DNA of 13,500 bases from NCBI GenBank assembly GCA_905221605.1, contig CAJNDS010002445.1:284001-297500 (forward strand). Reading direction: 5' to 3'. The translations under genes and the position numbers were made by a program. Source of the DNA: Symbiodinium natans. Its lineage: Eukaryota; Sar; Dinophyceae; Suessiales; Symbiodiniaceae. Under the pieces are notes generated by a model that was not told where the DNA came from, searched no databases, and saw nothing but the letters and a program-made list of their open reading frames with translations. Shown piece by piece: positions 7,602-13,500 of the stretch. Positions within the stretch are counted from its first letter, which is position 1. Every line of letters starts with the position of its first letter.

Positions 7602-7900
7602 CCCCCTCCACCCCCTCCCAAGCACTCCGGCTGACCGTGCAGGGCGCATCGGGCAACAGCAGTCGTTTGTTTACCCCTCCAAACCCGAACCCTGGACCCA
7701 GAAACAACTGACCTGAGGCCTTGCGTGGAAGGCTCCCCTTGGGTCAGATGTCTGTAGACGCCCAGCCCGCCCAAGCCCCCCCTCGCCCCCTTCCCCCTCC
7801 ACCCCCTCCCAAGCACTGCGGCTGACCGTGCAGGGCTCCCCCTGCGGCTGACCGTGCAGGGCGCGTTGGTCAACAACAGTCGTTTTTGCCCCTCGAAACC
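7602..7900. repeat. Internal duplication within the transposon
   Basis: 7602-7685 and 7793-7898 are related copies (shared CTGACCGTGCAGGGC and CAACAACAGTCGTTT-type blocks). The second contains a further 26-bp-period duplication of GCGGCTGACCGTGCAGGGC at 7818 and 7844. Confidence 0.7.
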
Positions 7901-7907
7901 CCCCCCC

Positions 7908-8280
7908 ATCCCCCCTCCCCTCACCCGTTTCCAGGGCGGGTGACTGGGTGTGGTGTGTGGCGTCAAACAAGCTTATTCTTATCCCCCCCCCCTTCCCCCC
8001 GTTGCAGGGCGGGTGACTGGATGCGGTTGTGTTGAGCGCGTCAAACAAGCTTATTCTTGTCCCCCCCCTCCACCCCCCTCCCCCCTCCCTCACCCGTTAG
8101 GACTGGATGTGGTTGACTGGGTGTGGTTGTGTTGCCCCCCCTCCCCCCTCCAGGGCGGGTGACTGGGTGTGGTGTGTGGCGTCAAACAAGCTTATTCTTA
8201 TTCCCCCCCCCCTCCCTCCCCCCCCCCCCCCCCTTTTCGGGGGCGGGTGGCTGGATAGCGCGTCAAATAAGCTTATTCTT

Positions 8281-8314
<34 letters not shown>

Positions 8315-8868
8315 CCCCCCCCTCCCCCTCCCTCACCCGTTAGGACCTGGATGTGGTGACTGGAGTGGTTGTGTTTGCCCCCCCCTCCGCCCTCCCCTCC
8401 CCCGTTTCCAGGGCGGGTGACTGGGTGTGGTGTGTGGCATGAAACAAGGTTATTCCTTATCCCCCCCCCCCCCCCTCCCCACCCCCCCCCCCCCCCGTTG
8501 CAGGCGGGTGACTGGAACGTTTGTGTTGAGCGCGTCAACAAGCTTATTCTTTGTCCCCCCCCCCCCTCCCCCCCCCTCCCCCCTCCTCACCCGTTGGGAC
8601 TGGATGTGGTTGACTGGATGTGGTTGTGTTGCCCCCCCCAGGGCGGGTGACCGGCGTCAAACAAGCTTATTCTTATCCCCCCCCCCTCCCCTCCCCCCCG
8701 CCCGTTGCAGGGCGGGTGACTGGATGTTATTCTTGTCCCCCCCCTCCCCTCCCCCCCCCTCCTCCTCACCCGTTGGGACTGGATGTGGTTGACTGGATGT
8801 GGTTGTGTTGACCGCCTCAAACAAGCTTATTCTTATCCCCCCCCCCTCCCCACCCCCCCACCCCCCCA
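7908..8868. repeat. C-rich minisatellite core of the transposon
   Basis: Repeated cassette: GGGCGGGTGACTGG, a TGTGGTTGTG-type block, GTCAAACAAGCTTATTCTT, then a pyrimidine run. The AAGCTTATTCTT block occurs at about 7969, 8047, 8188, 8269, 8448, 8540, 8663 and 8823, with a truncated one at 8726. Spacing is irregular (about 80-180), showing copy-number changes. C runs reach 29 bases at 8283-8311, where assembly length is unreliable. Confidence 0.85.
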
Positions 8869-8872
8869 GAAA

Positions 8873-9003
8873 CGTGGGCACAAGTGACGGGGTACGTGGG
8901 CACAAGTGACGGGGTACGTGGGCACAAGTGACGGGGTACGTGGGCGCAAGTGACCCGAAACCGCGTGGGCACAAGTGACCGCGATCGCGTGGGCACAAGT
9001 GAC
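8873..9003. repeat. Right subterminal array of 16-bp motif
   Basis: Six copies of CGTGGGCACAAGTGAC start at 8873, 8895, 8917, 8939, 8964 and 8988. Periods are 22, 22, 22, 25 and 24. They are inverted relative to the left array. Confidence 0.85.
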
Positions 9004-9012
9004 GGGGCTGCC

Positions 9013-9020
9013 GGACAAAC
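9013..9020. repeat. Target-site duplication, right copy (GGACAAAC)
   Basis: Identical to 7043-7050 and directly outside the right terminus CTGCC. Confidence 0.75.
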
Positions 9021-9083
9021 CCTAAACCCTAAACCCTAAACCCTAAACCCTAAACCCTAAACCCTAAACCCTAAACCCTAAAC
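9018..9083. repeat. C-strand telomeric tract right of the transposon
   Basis: Nine perfect CCCTAAA units. Together with the G-strand tract left of the element it makes a head-to-head pair. Confidence 0.95.
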
Positions 9084-9197
9084 AAAGCTCGAAAAGCTCC
9101 TCCTCCCTGGCATGGGCCCAGCCGCAGTCTCTACCATGAGGCTGCATGGCGGATAGCGAACTAATCCCACTCGCGCGTTGCTCCGGCAAAATGGGGA
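9084..9197 (-). CDS. Candidate exon, best single case
   Basis: Minus strand, 114 bases, phase 1 in and out. It begins after AATCCTCTGAACCCAG and ends GAGCTTT before GTTTAGGG. It reads PILPEQRASGISSLSAMQPH, then GRDCGWAHAREEELFEL. All three plus-strand frames contain stops here, so strand choice is better supported than for the other spacers. Family unknown. In the model it precedes 6268-6372, with the transposon lying in the intron between them. Confidence 0.4.
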
Positions 9198-9206
9198 CTG
9201 GGTTCA

Positions 9207-9300
9207 GAGGATTTAGGGTTTAGGGTTCAGGGTTTAGGGTTCAGGGTTCACAGGGTTTGGGGCTTAGAGGGTTTAAGGTTTAGGGCTTAGAGAGGCTCAC
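9207..9300. repeat. Degenerate G-strand tract
   Basis: TTTAGGG and TTCAGGG units, decaying after 9250. Confidence 0.82.
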
Positions 9301-9333
9301 GGGGGCTTAAAGTCAAGGGACGAAGGCTCGTAT

Positions 9334-9434
9334 CCCTAAGGTTGTACATACTTAATGTGGCCCTTATATTCCCTTAGATTCTCTTAGGAATCCTTAAAAC
9401 GGGGCCCCAAAACCCAAGGGTGCAACCTTAAGGG
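9334..9434. other. Imperfect inverted repeat of about 100 bp
   Basis: CCCTAAGGTTGTAC (9334-9347) and GTGCAACCTTAAGGG (9420-9434) pair with one indel and one mismatch. The interior contains several CCTTA motifs. Possibly another small decayed inverted-repeat element. Confidence 0.4.
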
Positions 9435-9615
9435 TCCAAGGTAGAACCCCTAGATAAAGGGGTTATAGGGTGTGGAGTTTGCTGTGGGATGTAGGCGAAC
9501 GGGATGCTGAAAGTTTGGGAACGCGGTGGCTCTAACCCAGAACACCCTGTATTTTTCTTCTAAAGAACATGTCTTCAAATTTAAGGAAATCACCAGATTG
9601 CAGGGTATTGGGCAC

Positions 9616-9655
9616 TGCAAGGACACCGCACATGCTTGCCTTCGGAGCCCACTTC
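9616..9655 (-). CDS. Very tentative linking micro-exon
   Basis: Minus strand, 40 bases, after the acceptor-like CTTCTATACTAG, donor GTGCCC, reading EVGSEGKHVRCPC. It was sought because the exons at 9903-9994 and 9084-9197 are out of phase without it, so it is the weakest part of the model. Confidence 0.1.
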
Positions 9656-9765
9656 CTAGTATAGAAGTCCATGCGTGCATGCGCAGAGGCAGACAGGCGA
9701 GCCGCCTGTGGCTCAGGCTAGATGTAAGTAGAGCTACATAGTGCAAGCCCAGTAGATAAACTTAG

Positions 9766-9840
9766 TGTAGGGTTTAGGGTTTAGGGTTTAGGGTTTAGGG
9801 TTTAGGGTTTAGGGTTTAGGGTTTAGGGTTTAGGGTTTCG
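9766..9840. repeat. G-strand telomeric tract
   Basis: Ten nearly perfect TTTAGGG units. Confidence 0.95.
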
Positions 9841-9902
9841 GGTGCAGGAAACCTTTAGAATATAGGGGTTCGGAGCCTCCGGCCTTCTGCGCGGAATCCC
9901 AC

Positions 9903-9994
9903 CCTGCGCACCGCGCCCCAGCCATGTTCGCAGCGCCGGCCCATGGTAAGGCGCTGCTGGCCACGCTCTGCCAGCCGCAGTGGTGCCTCAAATC
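9903..9994 (-). CDS. Candidate exon, basic segment
   Basis: Minus strand, 92 bases, phase 1 in and 0 out, beginning after CCCATGGTAG next to a C-rich tract. It reads FEAPLRLAERGQQRLTMGRR, then CEHGWGAVRR. A plus-strand alternative is strong: 9922-10003 starts after CACCGCGCCCCAG, reads MFAAPAHGKALLATLCQPQW and ends before GTTTGGGG. Strand unresolved. Confidence 0.2.
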
Positions 9995-10003
9995 CTACCA
10001 TGG

Positions 10004-10095
10004 GTTTGGGGTTTAGGGCCTAGGGTTTAGGGTTTAGGGTTCAGGGTTTAGGGTTTAGGGTTTAGGGTGTAGGGTGTAGGGTTTAGGGTTTAGGG
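10004..10095. repeat. G-strand telomeric tract
   Basis: About 12 units with TTCAGGG, TGTAGGG and CCTAGGG variants. Confidence 0.92.
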
Positions 10096-10121
10096 ATGGG
10101 CAGATAGGTTCTCCAATTTGT

Positions 10122-10167
10122 CTTTCTTTTATTTTATTTTATTTCTTTTTTTTTTTGGGGGGGGGGT
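10122..10167. repeat. (TTTTA)n and homopolymer patch
   Basis: TTTTA units followed by a T run and a G run. Confidence 0.8.
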
Positions 10168-10229
10168 TCCTAATATATAACGGGGCCTAGTATTTCACAA
10201 GGGACCATAATGCGGGTCCGGGTTTGGGG

Positions 10230-10386
10230 CATGTGGAAGGTTCAGCACCATGATGCAAAATGTAGGGCAACTACCGTATTCATCGCCGCAACCAAGACGC
10301 GATGAAGGTACGTAAACCCTACCGAAGACCTGCTCATGAACGTTCACAGCCCTACTGAAGACCTGCTTGCGAACCTTCAAGTAGGG
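10230..10386. mobile_element. MITE-like element, copy 3 (diverged)
   Basis: The left end ATGTGGAAGGTTCAGCA and right end TGCGAACCTTCAAGTAG carry the same GAAGGTTC core as copies 1 and 2. The right half contains a 33-bp-period tandem duplication (10317-10346 and 10350-10379, core GAAGACCTGCT). Confidence 0.45.
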
Positions 10387-10388
10387 TT

Positions 10389-10390
10389 CC

Positions 10391-10457
<67 letters not shown>

Positions 10458-10513
10458 ACCCTAAACCCTAAACCCTAAACCCTAAACCCTAAACCCTAAA
10501 CCCTAAACCCTAA
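10389..10513. repeat. Tandem CCCTCAA block adjoining CCCTAAA block
   Basis: Ten perfect CCCTCAA units (10389-10458) switch abruptly to seven CCCTAAA units and a partial one. The sharp variant boundary is unusual. Confidence 0.97.
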
Positions 10514-10811
10514 CTTAAGAAGCTACTAGCAAGCCAAGGCGCGATGCCACGCAGCGCATGCAGGCAGCTCTTGCTGCACTTGCTCCTGGACCCTAACCCC
10601 TGGCCGTAGCCCGAAAGCCTCAACATCACCTCTCCCACAGCCCGTTGCCGCGCCCTCTACATTATGCTGATATACCCGGACCCGGGCTCGGGATTCCCAA
10701 ATCCTTAGGCTTGAAGCTTCTGATGCCGACCACCGCCCGAGCCCAAACCTGAAGCCCAGATTAAACGCCTCAACCCAGACCCTAAACCCCAAGACGCCAA
10801 AAGCCTCCACC
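10514..10811. other. Spacer between two C-strand tracts
   Basis: The minus frame 10526-10810 is open for 94 codons, but its first third is telomere-derived and the rest shows no domain. The plus strand has an acceptor-like CATCACCTCTCCCACAG at about 10640. No call is justified. Confidence 0.35.
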
Positions 10812-11166
10812 CCTAAAACCCTACAACCCTAAACCCTAGAATGCTAAACCCTAAACCTAAACCCTAAACCCTAAACCCTAAACCCTAAACCCTAAACCCT
10901 AAACCCTAAGCCCTAAACCCTCAACCCTGAACCCTAAACCCTCAACCCTCAACCCTGAACCCTGAACCCTGAACCCTGAACCCTGAACCCTGAACCTAAA
11001 CCCTAAACCCTGAACCCTGAACCCTGAACCCTGAACCCTGGACCCTAAACCCTGAACCCTGAACCCTGAACCCTGAACCCTGAACCCTGAACCCTGAACC
11101 CTAAACCCTAAACCCTAAACCCCAGACCCCAGACCCTAAACCCTAAACCCTAAACCCTAAACCCTG
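10812..11166. repeat. Longest C-strand tract, with a CCCTGAA variant block
   Basis: About 50 heptamers. CCCTAAA dominates at both ends and CCCTGAA dominates at 10953-11102, with CCCTCAA units between. Nested switching shows local homogenisation. Confidence 0.95.
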
Positions 11167-11240
11167 AAGCCAGGTCCGGAGCGCAGCCCGCGTGGCGTAC
11201 GGGGGAGCCCATGGGCTGGTTGCGGCTGTGGCCTCTGCGG
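11163..11240 (-). CDS. Candidate exon
   Basis: Minus strand, 78 bases, phase 1 in and out, after GAATGGTGGCCCAG and before GTTTAGGG. It reads AEATAATSPWAPPYATRAAL, then RTWLQ. The plus strand competes: open frames lead to a consensus-like donor GTAAGG at 11276. Low confidence on strand. Confidence 0.18.
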
Positions 11241-11272
11241 CTGGGCCACCATTCCAGGGTACGGGCGTTTCA

Positions 11273-11346
11273 GGGTAAGGGTTTAGGGTCTAGTGTTTAG
11301 GGTTTAGGGCTTAGGGTTTAGGGTTTAGGGTTTAGGGTTTAGGTGG
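11273..11346. repeat. G-strand telomeric tract
   Basis: About nine units with a few variants. Confidence 0.92.
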
Positions 11347-11490
11347 TCTAGGGCTTAGGCTTTGCTGTGATGTGGCGCAGAAAGCTGCGAAGGTTGGGAT
11401 GCCGAGTAGCCTCGTGCGAAAGTTAGCTCTGGTCCCATTTGTGGAAGGCCATCCAACATTTTCCCCCCCCGCGCCGTTTCAGGCGGCAGA
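11347..11490. other. Spacer with open frames on both strands
   Basis: The plus strand reads KAAKVGMPSSLVRKLALVPF onward to a TAA within the first CCCTAAA. The minus strand reads MLDGLPQMGPELTFARGYSA onward to TAA. Both look protein-like, so neither is called. Confidence 0.3.
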
Positions 11491-11626
11491 GCCACCCTAA
11501 ACCCTAAACCCTAAACCCTAAACCCTAAACCCTAAACCCTAAACCCTAAACCCTAAACCCTAAACCCTAAACCCTAAACCCCAAACCCCAAGCCCTAAAC
11601 CCTAAACCCTAAACCCCAAACCCTAA
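11491..11626. repeat. C-strand telomeric tract
   Basis: About 19 units, perfect CCCTAAA for the first dozen, then CCCCAAA variants. It opens with the junction GAGCCACCCTAAACCC, which also opens the tract at 11730. Confidence 0.95.
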
Positions 11627-11633
11627 GGCTCAC

Positions 11634-11716
11634 TTCGAGGGGTCTCACGAGGTTTCGCCGTTTCGCCCTTCCTCAGGGCACCCCCCAGGCTGAGTGGGTG
11701 CTGGCGTGGTTTCTTC
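11634..11716 (-). CDS. Candidate exon, Lys/Arg-rich
   Basis: Minus strand, 83 bases, phase 2 in and 1 out, after GGGGTAAAG and before the good donor GTGAGCC. It reads KKPRQHPLSLGGALRKGETA, then KPRETPR. The other two minus frames have stops. Phase matches 12117-12201 upstream and 11163-11240 downstream. On the plus strand a pyrimidine-rich acceptor-like CGCCCTTCCTCAG lies at about 11663-11675. Confidence 0.27.
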
Positions 11717-11729
11717 CTTTACCCCGAGC

Positions 11730-11859
11730 CACCCTAAACCCTAAACCCTAAACCCTAAACCCTAAACCCTAAACCCTAAACAAACCCTAAACCCTAAACC
11801 CTAAACCCTAAACCCTAAACCCTAAACCCTAAACCCTAAACCCTAAACCCTAAACCCCG
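11730..11859. repeat. C-strand telomeric tract
   Basis: About 18 CCCTAAA units with one phase slip (AAACAAACCC at about 11777). Confidence 0.95.
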
Positions 11860-11957
11860 GGTTTGCGGACTAGGACTAGGAAAAGCGCTCCAAGGAAGGC
11901 GCTGCAAGCCGCTTCAGGCAATACAGAAGCCCAAAAGAATGACCAAGAAGCATCAAG
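11860..11957. other. Spacer with a hydrophilic plus-strand frame
   Basis: The plus strand is open as RTRTRKSAPRKALQAASGNT and onward into the next tract. The minus strand is open over a shorter stretch. No splice sites good enough to call. Confidence 0.3.
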
Positions 11958-12109
11958 CCCTAAACCCGGAAACCTCAAACCCTAAACCCTAAACCCTGAA
12001 CCCGGAAACCCTGAACCCTAAACCCTAAACCCTAAACCCTAAACCCTAAACCCTAAACCCTAAACCCTAAACCCTAAACCCTAAACCCTAAACCCTAAAC
12101 CCTAAACCC
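11958..12109. repeat. C-strand telomeric tract
   Basis: About 20 units. The left part has CCCGGAA and CCCTGAA variants; the right 13 are perfect. Confidence 0.95.
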
Positions 12110-12116
12110 ATCTCAC

Positions 12117-12201
12117 TCCCAGGTGTGGTGGCTGCCAAGGCTGCGGCGAGCAGCGGCACCGCTGCCCAGACGGCTGCCAGGCTTGAAATCTGGTGGGGTG
12201 C
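12117..12201 (-). CDS. Candidate exon, most upstream in the model
   Basis: Minus strand, 85 bases, phase 1 in and 2 out, after AACCCTGTAAAG and before the consensus-like donor GTGAGA. It reads TPPDFKPGSRLGSGAAARRS, then LGSHHTW. The plus alternative (12123-12210) is also attractive: acceptor CATCTCACTCCCAG, reading VVAAKAAASSGTAAQTAARL, donor GTTTTAGG. No upstream exon or start codon could be assigned. Confidence 0.22.
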
Positions 12202-12209
12202 CTTTACAG

Positions 12210-12247
12210 GGTTTTAGGGTTTAGGGTTTAGGGTTTAGGGTTTAGGT
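12210..12247. repeat. Short G-strand telomeric tract
   Basis: Four to five TTTAGGG units. The motif TTTACAGGGTTTT flanks both sides (12203 and 12251). Confidence 0.9.
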
Positions 12248-12287
12248 GTTTTTACAGGGTTTTTGGGCGCAGGGCCCCCTCCGCCCT

Positions 12288-12309
12288 AAACCCTGAACGT
12301 TCAGGGTTT
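12288..12309. repeat. Perfect 22-bp palindrome at a repeat inversion
   Basis: AAACCCTGAAC followed by its exact reverse complement GTTCAGGGTTT. C-strand variant units flip to G-strand with no spacer. Confidence 0.85.
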
Positions 12310-12513
12310 CCTTCATCGGCTTAAGGTTTCCGACATTTTGAGAATATGCTGGGTTCTGCTTCGTCCGGTCTGCTCGGTTACACTCACCAACGAAGCAGCT
12401 TCTTAATCCTCGAATCTCACTTCCTGCACCCTTGAAACCCTACTCGCCCTAAACCCTAAAGCTTGACACCCTAAACCCAAAAACCCCAACCCTCTAAAGC
12501 TTGAAACCACAAA
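12310..12513. other. Intervening region with scattered telomere-like units
   Basis: Isolated CCCTAAA units at 12447-12480. TAAAGCTTGA(A/C)ACC occurs at 12457 and 12495, and again at 13259. No gene seen. Confidence 0.4.
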
Positions 12514-12545
12514 CCCTAGCCATTTTGATTCAAGCGTGGCTCAAG
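12514..12545 (+). other. Relic dinoflagellate spliced leader, tandem and partial
   Basis: CCCTAGCCATTTTGATTCAAG (12514-12534) matches the 3' 21 bases of the conserved dinoflagellate leader (…GTAGCCATTTTGGCTCAAG) at 18 of 21 positions. It is followed, after a short gap, by TGGCTCAAG (12537-12545), the exact last nine bases of the leader. Such leader-plus-truncated-leader tandems are known from dinoflagellate genomes, where mature mRNAs are reverse-transcribed and reinserted. Here it is degenerate and probably inactive. Confidence 0.6.
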
Positions 12546-13211
12546 TGCTGCCTTCGGCCTGGTAACTATGCAGTCAGAACTCGACAGGGCCATGCACAGA
12601 ACTCTATCTACTAGTGCCGGTTCAGCGTAGCAATGTTTTCATCTCCTTGACCAGCATCGACGCATTCGAAATCTGCTTCTCCGAACTTACCTACTTTCTA
12701 AGCCTTCTTGGGACGCTGCGCTTGTTCTCAGAACTTGATGCGAAAATCACCTGGACCTGTCCCCGCTGGCAGGCATTATCCAAACTTGATCCTGACGTTG
12801 CATGATCCGGCGTCGGGCCTCCTGCGTCCCACGCAAGACCAGGAAACAACAGAATCGATGTAGGTTCCTGTCTGCAGTCGGCGCTTGCTCAAAGCACACA
12901 TTTGTAAGCATTTGGGCTAAAGTCACCACAAAGCGGGCACGTCGAGCAGTTGGCCCAGCCAGTCTGAAGCTAGCTGACAGGCATGGCGCCTGCGCGCTGT
13001 TGGTTTTGCATAGTATCTAAGCAAGCGGTCCAACGCTTCCACACTTGCCCTGACCACTCCGCCATAACCCGTACGGACTTTCTCGGTGTTGAACACCTAA
13101 CGGCCCAGTCACCAGATCTCGGCAAGCAGCTGCAAACTGCGCCCACGCGCGACCCCTCCCATTTCAAATTTCCAACCAAGTCCGTTGGAGGCGCGTGGCG
13201 AGCTTAAAAAA
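12546..13211 (+). pseudogene. Possible decayed retrocopy downstream of the leader relic
   Basis: The first ATG after the relic (12568) opens only 20 codons (MQSELDRAMHRTLSTSAGSA), ending at 12630. Another frame is open from 12566 to 12805 without an early ATG (containing DAFEICFSELTYFLSLLGTL), and two further short frames reach 13207. A run of seven A lies at 13205-13211. If the relic marks an inserted mRNA, this is its broken body, but no protein family is recognised and no clear flanking duplication was found. Confidence 0.22.
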
Positions 13212-13500
13212 ACTTGTAACCCAAAAACCGAAACCTTGAAACCCTAAGCCCTAAACCTTAAAGCTTGAAACCCTCAGTCTGCCCTAAGTCGCAGCGAGAA
13301 CGCCTTAGGCCCAGACTCCCTGGCGCCAGCAGTTCGCTGACACCCACCCGATCGCTAGCCACCTGGCCGAGGAATGGCTTGTGGTTTGCAGTGTTGAGGC
13401 GCACGTTCCTAAACCCTAAACCCTAAACCCTAAACCCAAAACCCAAAACCCTACACCCTCGAGCATAAACCCGAAACCGGAGTTTTAGGGTTAGGGTTCA
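13212..13500. repeat. Mixed telomere-like sequence at the window end
   Basis: Scattered CCCTAAA-type units at 13240-13258, a tract of about four units at 13408-13437 with variants to 13458, and G-strand units at 13485-13500. The intervening 13275-13407 holds no supported gene. Confidence 0.7.

Larger units (their letters stand above)
7051..9012. mobile_element. Foldback-like non-autonomous DNA transposon
   Basis: The ends are inverted: GGCAGACCGGTCGCTTGTGC at 7051 matches the reverse complement of the DNA ending at 9012 at 20 of 24 positions. Just inside both ends are arrays of a 16-bp motif in opposite orientation (GGTCACTTGTGCCCGC on the left, CGTGGGCACAAGTGAC on the right). The 8-bp duplication GGACAAAC flanks the element. 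Terminal repeats built from tandem subrepeats are the hallmark of foldback elements. 8-bp duplications occur in the hAT, P and Kyakuja-Dileera-Zisupton groups, but the termini alone do not place it. No transposase frame is visible, so it would need a transposase supplied in trans. Confidence 0.72.

Noticed and set aside
7517-8998. Many overlapping frames of 60-150 codons rich in Pro on the plus strand or Gly on the minus strand
   Set aside because: They are readings of C or G homopolymers and minisatellite cassettes inside the transposon and have no independent coding features.
8873-9003. CRISPR-like array of short direct repeats
   Set aside because: The repeat is 16 bp with 6-9 bp between copies that are themselves similar, in a eukaryotic setting. 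It is a transposon subterminal array.
9450-9746. Minus-strand frame of 98 codons
   Set aside because: No recognisable domain and no composition bias beyond chance. Only a short part was kept as a very tentative linking exon in a different frame.
9767-9838. True chromosome end
   Set aside because: Tracts occur in both orientations with unique DNA on both sides, so they are interstitial.
10526-10810. Minus-strand frame of 94 codons
   Set aside because: The N-terminal third is translated degenerate telomeric repeat. The remainder is plausible but unsupported by splice sites or phase.
12495-13272. TAAAGCTTGAAACC repeated at 12495 and 13259 as a target duplication around the leader relic
   Set aside because: A third near copy lies at 12457 and the motif resembles local degenerate repeats, so it does not define insertion ends.

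Overview
The window looks like nuclear DNA of a protist, most likely a dinoflagellate. This rests on abundant plant/alveolate-type telomeric heptamers (TTTAGGG/CCCTAAA) scattered internally on both strands, GC-rich spacers, and a degenerate, partly duplicated copy of the dinoflagellate trans-spliced leader at 12514-12545. There is no prokaryotic gene layout, no operon, no CRISPR array and no recognisable rRNA or tRNA. The assignment is an inference, because no conserved marker protein was recognised.

Layout. 29-763 (+) is the only long, convincing uninterrupted reading frame: a 244-residue Cys-rich protein with two membrane segments. From about 1200 to 12250 the DNA alternates between telomere-like tracts, in both orientations, and spacers of roughly 80-300 bp. 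2340-4990 is largely tract-free and holds a small minisatellite, a strong hairpin and a pair of 16-bp inverted repeats. 7051-9012 is a 1962-bp insertion with imperfect terminal inverted repeats, arrays of an inverted 16-bp subrepeat at both ends, a C-rich minisatellite core and a perfect 8-bp flanking duplication (GGACAAAC): a foldback-like non-autonomous DNA transposon inserted at the point where a G-strand tract met a C-strand tract. Three copies of a 106-157 bp inverted-repeat element lie at 5957-6062, 6757-6875 and 10230-10386. From 12250 to 13500 there is the leader relic, a decayed coding-like stretch and one more tract.

Main hypothesis. Many spacers have the order C-strand tract, open GC-rich segment, G-strand tract. 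Read on the minus strand, a series of these segments starts just after AG (often after a pyrimidine-rich stretch) and ends at GT, frequently the GT of GTTTAGGG. With hand-chosen splice sites the phases chain without a stop from 12201 down to a TAA at 1519-1521. This gives a tentative multi-exon minus-strand gene whose introns begin with (TTTAGGG)n and end with (CCCTAAA)n, so their ends could pair. A predicted membrane segment lies near its C-terminus. I do not recognise the protein. Many spacers are also open in other frames and on the other strand, so the model needs transcript evidence; the exon entries below have low confidence for that reason.
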